Positions 4,812 to 5,484 of a DNA stretch of 5,484 nt are shown here, piece by piece. The notes under the pieces are model-generated. The model saw only the letters and a program-made list of their open reading frames with translations, did not search any database and was not told the origin of the DNA. The stretch comes from an uncultured Pseudodesulfovibrio sp. (lineage in GTDB: Bacteria > Desulfobacterota > Desulfovibrionia > Desulfovibrionales > Desulfovibrionaceae), in contig CAMYLL010000205.1 of the NCBI GenBank assembly GCA_947259235.1, forward strand, positions 1 to 5,484, written 5' to 3'. Position 1 is the first letter of the stretch. The number at the start of each line of letters is the position of its first letter. Both the position numbers and the translations under genes were made by a program.

Positions 4812-5484
4812 TCACAGTCCGGCCCCGGCCTGCACCAGCCGGACCAGCTTCTCCGCAGCCTGGATGGCCGACTTGAGCCGCGCGCGCTCCTCTCCCCCCA
4901 GATGGGCCGGATTGACGAAGCTGTGCGGTCTCAGCCCCTCGGCGTCGCAGGCCAGACCGATCTCCAGCCGTTTGCGCTGGAGATACTCCCAGGCGTCGAG
5001 CAGCCGCTCGCCATGCCCCTCGGAGACATGACCCGCCGCAGCCATGGCCCGGATACGTTCACAGGTGTTGTGCGGCACAAGGCTGTACTTGAGAGCGAGA
5101 ATACGCGCGCTGTTGGTCAGATGGGCCAACACGCTGTTCTTGATGTTGAGAAATCCATGCCAGGGGCCTTCCCGTTCCGTGATGAAAGCCCCGAAAAACG
5201 TCAGGGGAAGTTTGTAGTCCGTCAGCTCGCCGATGAGCATGGACAAGGCTATGGGTTTGGTTCGGACGTATTCCCACAAATGCCTGCGCAGCCGGTCAAC
5301 GTCCTCGCCCGGGCCAAAGACCCCACGAAAATCGAGGATCAGGCCGGACTGCCATGCGCCCTTTTCGGCGGGGTTGGAGAGCCAGCCCGTGAGCCGGGTG
5401 AGCCATGTGTCGAAATCGCCGCGCCACTGTTCATTGCTGACCATAACCCCGCCGTCGCACAGGGGAAGTCCGGCCCCGTCCAGG
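4812..5484 (-). CDS. C-terminal part of a DUF294-family putative nucleotidyltransferase (cNMP/CBS type), start outside window
   Basis: The frame stays open to the right edge, so the ATG at 5442-5444 is internal rather than the start. Reading upstream of it gives LDGAGLPLCDGGV continuing into MVSNEQW, which fits the (L)DxxGxPxCxGGVMxSNxxW stretch at the end of the DUF294 nucleotidyltransferase domain. The remainder (about 200 residues) is the helical DUF294 C-terminal domain, recognisable from LILDFRGVFG, FLNIKNSVLAHLTNSARILAL, and the Thr/Cys-Glu-Arg segment NTCERIRAM, ending in ERARLKSAIQAAEKLVRLVQ. Full-length family members usually have an N-terminal cNMP-binding domain, a CBS pair and a GlnD-like nucleotidyltransferase domain, and are proposed to act in nucleotide-sensing signal transduction; their substrate is not firmly established. 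The visible part is about 224 aa with no internal break. TGA is at 4812-4814. The GT9 gene starts 74 bases further on in the same direction, with no clear terminator between, so read-through into it is possible. Confidence 0.88.
   Translation of the reverse strand, partial: LDGAGLPLCDGGVMVSNEQWRGDFDTWLTRLTGWLSNPAEKGAWQSGLILDFRGVFGPGEDVDRLRRHLWEYVRTKPIALSMLIGELTDYKLPLTFFGAFITEREGPWHGFLNIKNSVLAHLTNSARILALKYSLVPHNTCERIRAMAAAGHVSEGHGERLLDAWEYLQRKRLEIGLACDAEGLRPHSFVNPAHLGGEERARLKSAIQAAEKLVRLVQAGAGL

Noticed and set aside
1..5484. CRISPR array, insertion sequence, phage or tRNA gene
   Set aside because: No spaced direct repeats, transposase or integrase motifs, or cloverleaf-like segment were seen.

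Overview
The window is GC-rich, and every well-supported gene reads as an ordinary bacterial chromosomal gene. An MltC-type lytic transglycosylase, a membrane-anchored PilZ protein, a GT9 glycosyltransferase with a long C-terminal extension and a cNMP/CBS/DUF294-type nucleotidyltransferase together suggest a Gram-negative delta-proteobacterium of the Desulfovibrio/Pseudodesulfovibrio type. That placement is an inference from gene families and composition; no marker gene is present.

Layout. Plus strand, 1-2041: an mltC-like lipoprotein gene that enters from the left edge and carries an apparent -1 frameshift near 290-310, followed 13 bp later by a 310-aa gene for an N-terminally anchored PilZ (YcgR-like) protein. 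Minus strand, 2128-5484, in transcription order from the right: the C-terminal part of a DUF294-family nucleotidyltransferase whose start lies outside the window; a 520-522 aa GT9 (heptosyltransferase-like) glycosyltransferase; an unrecognised 200-aa acidic alpha/beta protein with a strong Shine-Dalgarno; and a tightly coupled 118-aa coiled-coil protein with the look of a FlgN/FliT-type flagellar chaperone. The two convergent blocks meet at 2042-2127, where an 11-bp GC-rich hairpin followed by seven U residues forms a clear terminator for the minus-strand genes.

How the genes may work together. The plus-strand pair joins peptidoglycan remodelling in the outer membrane/periplasm with a putative c-di-GMP receptor at the inner membrane. 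The minus-strand trio (GT9, 200-aa protein, chaperone-like protein) resembles an accessory flagellar or surface-glycosylation cluster, but no flagellar structural gene is inside the window, so this rests on protein character alone. The items most worth a second look are the mltC frameshift, whose A5C4 run and upstream AGGGG can be read either as a lesion or as a slippage site; the unnamed 200-aa/118-aa gene pair; and the ~170-residue extension of the glycosyltransferase. No CRISPR array, insertion sequence, tRNA or rRNA was seen. No gene-free stretch exceeds 90 bases.
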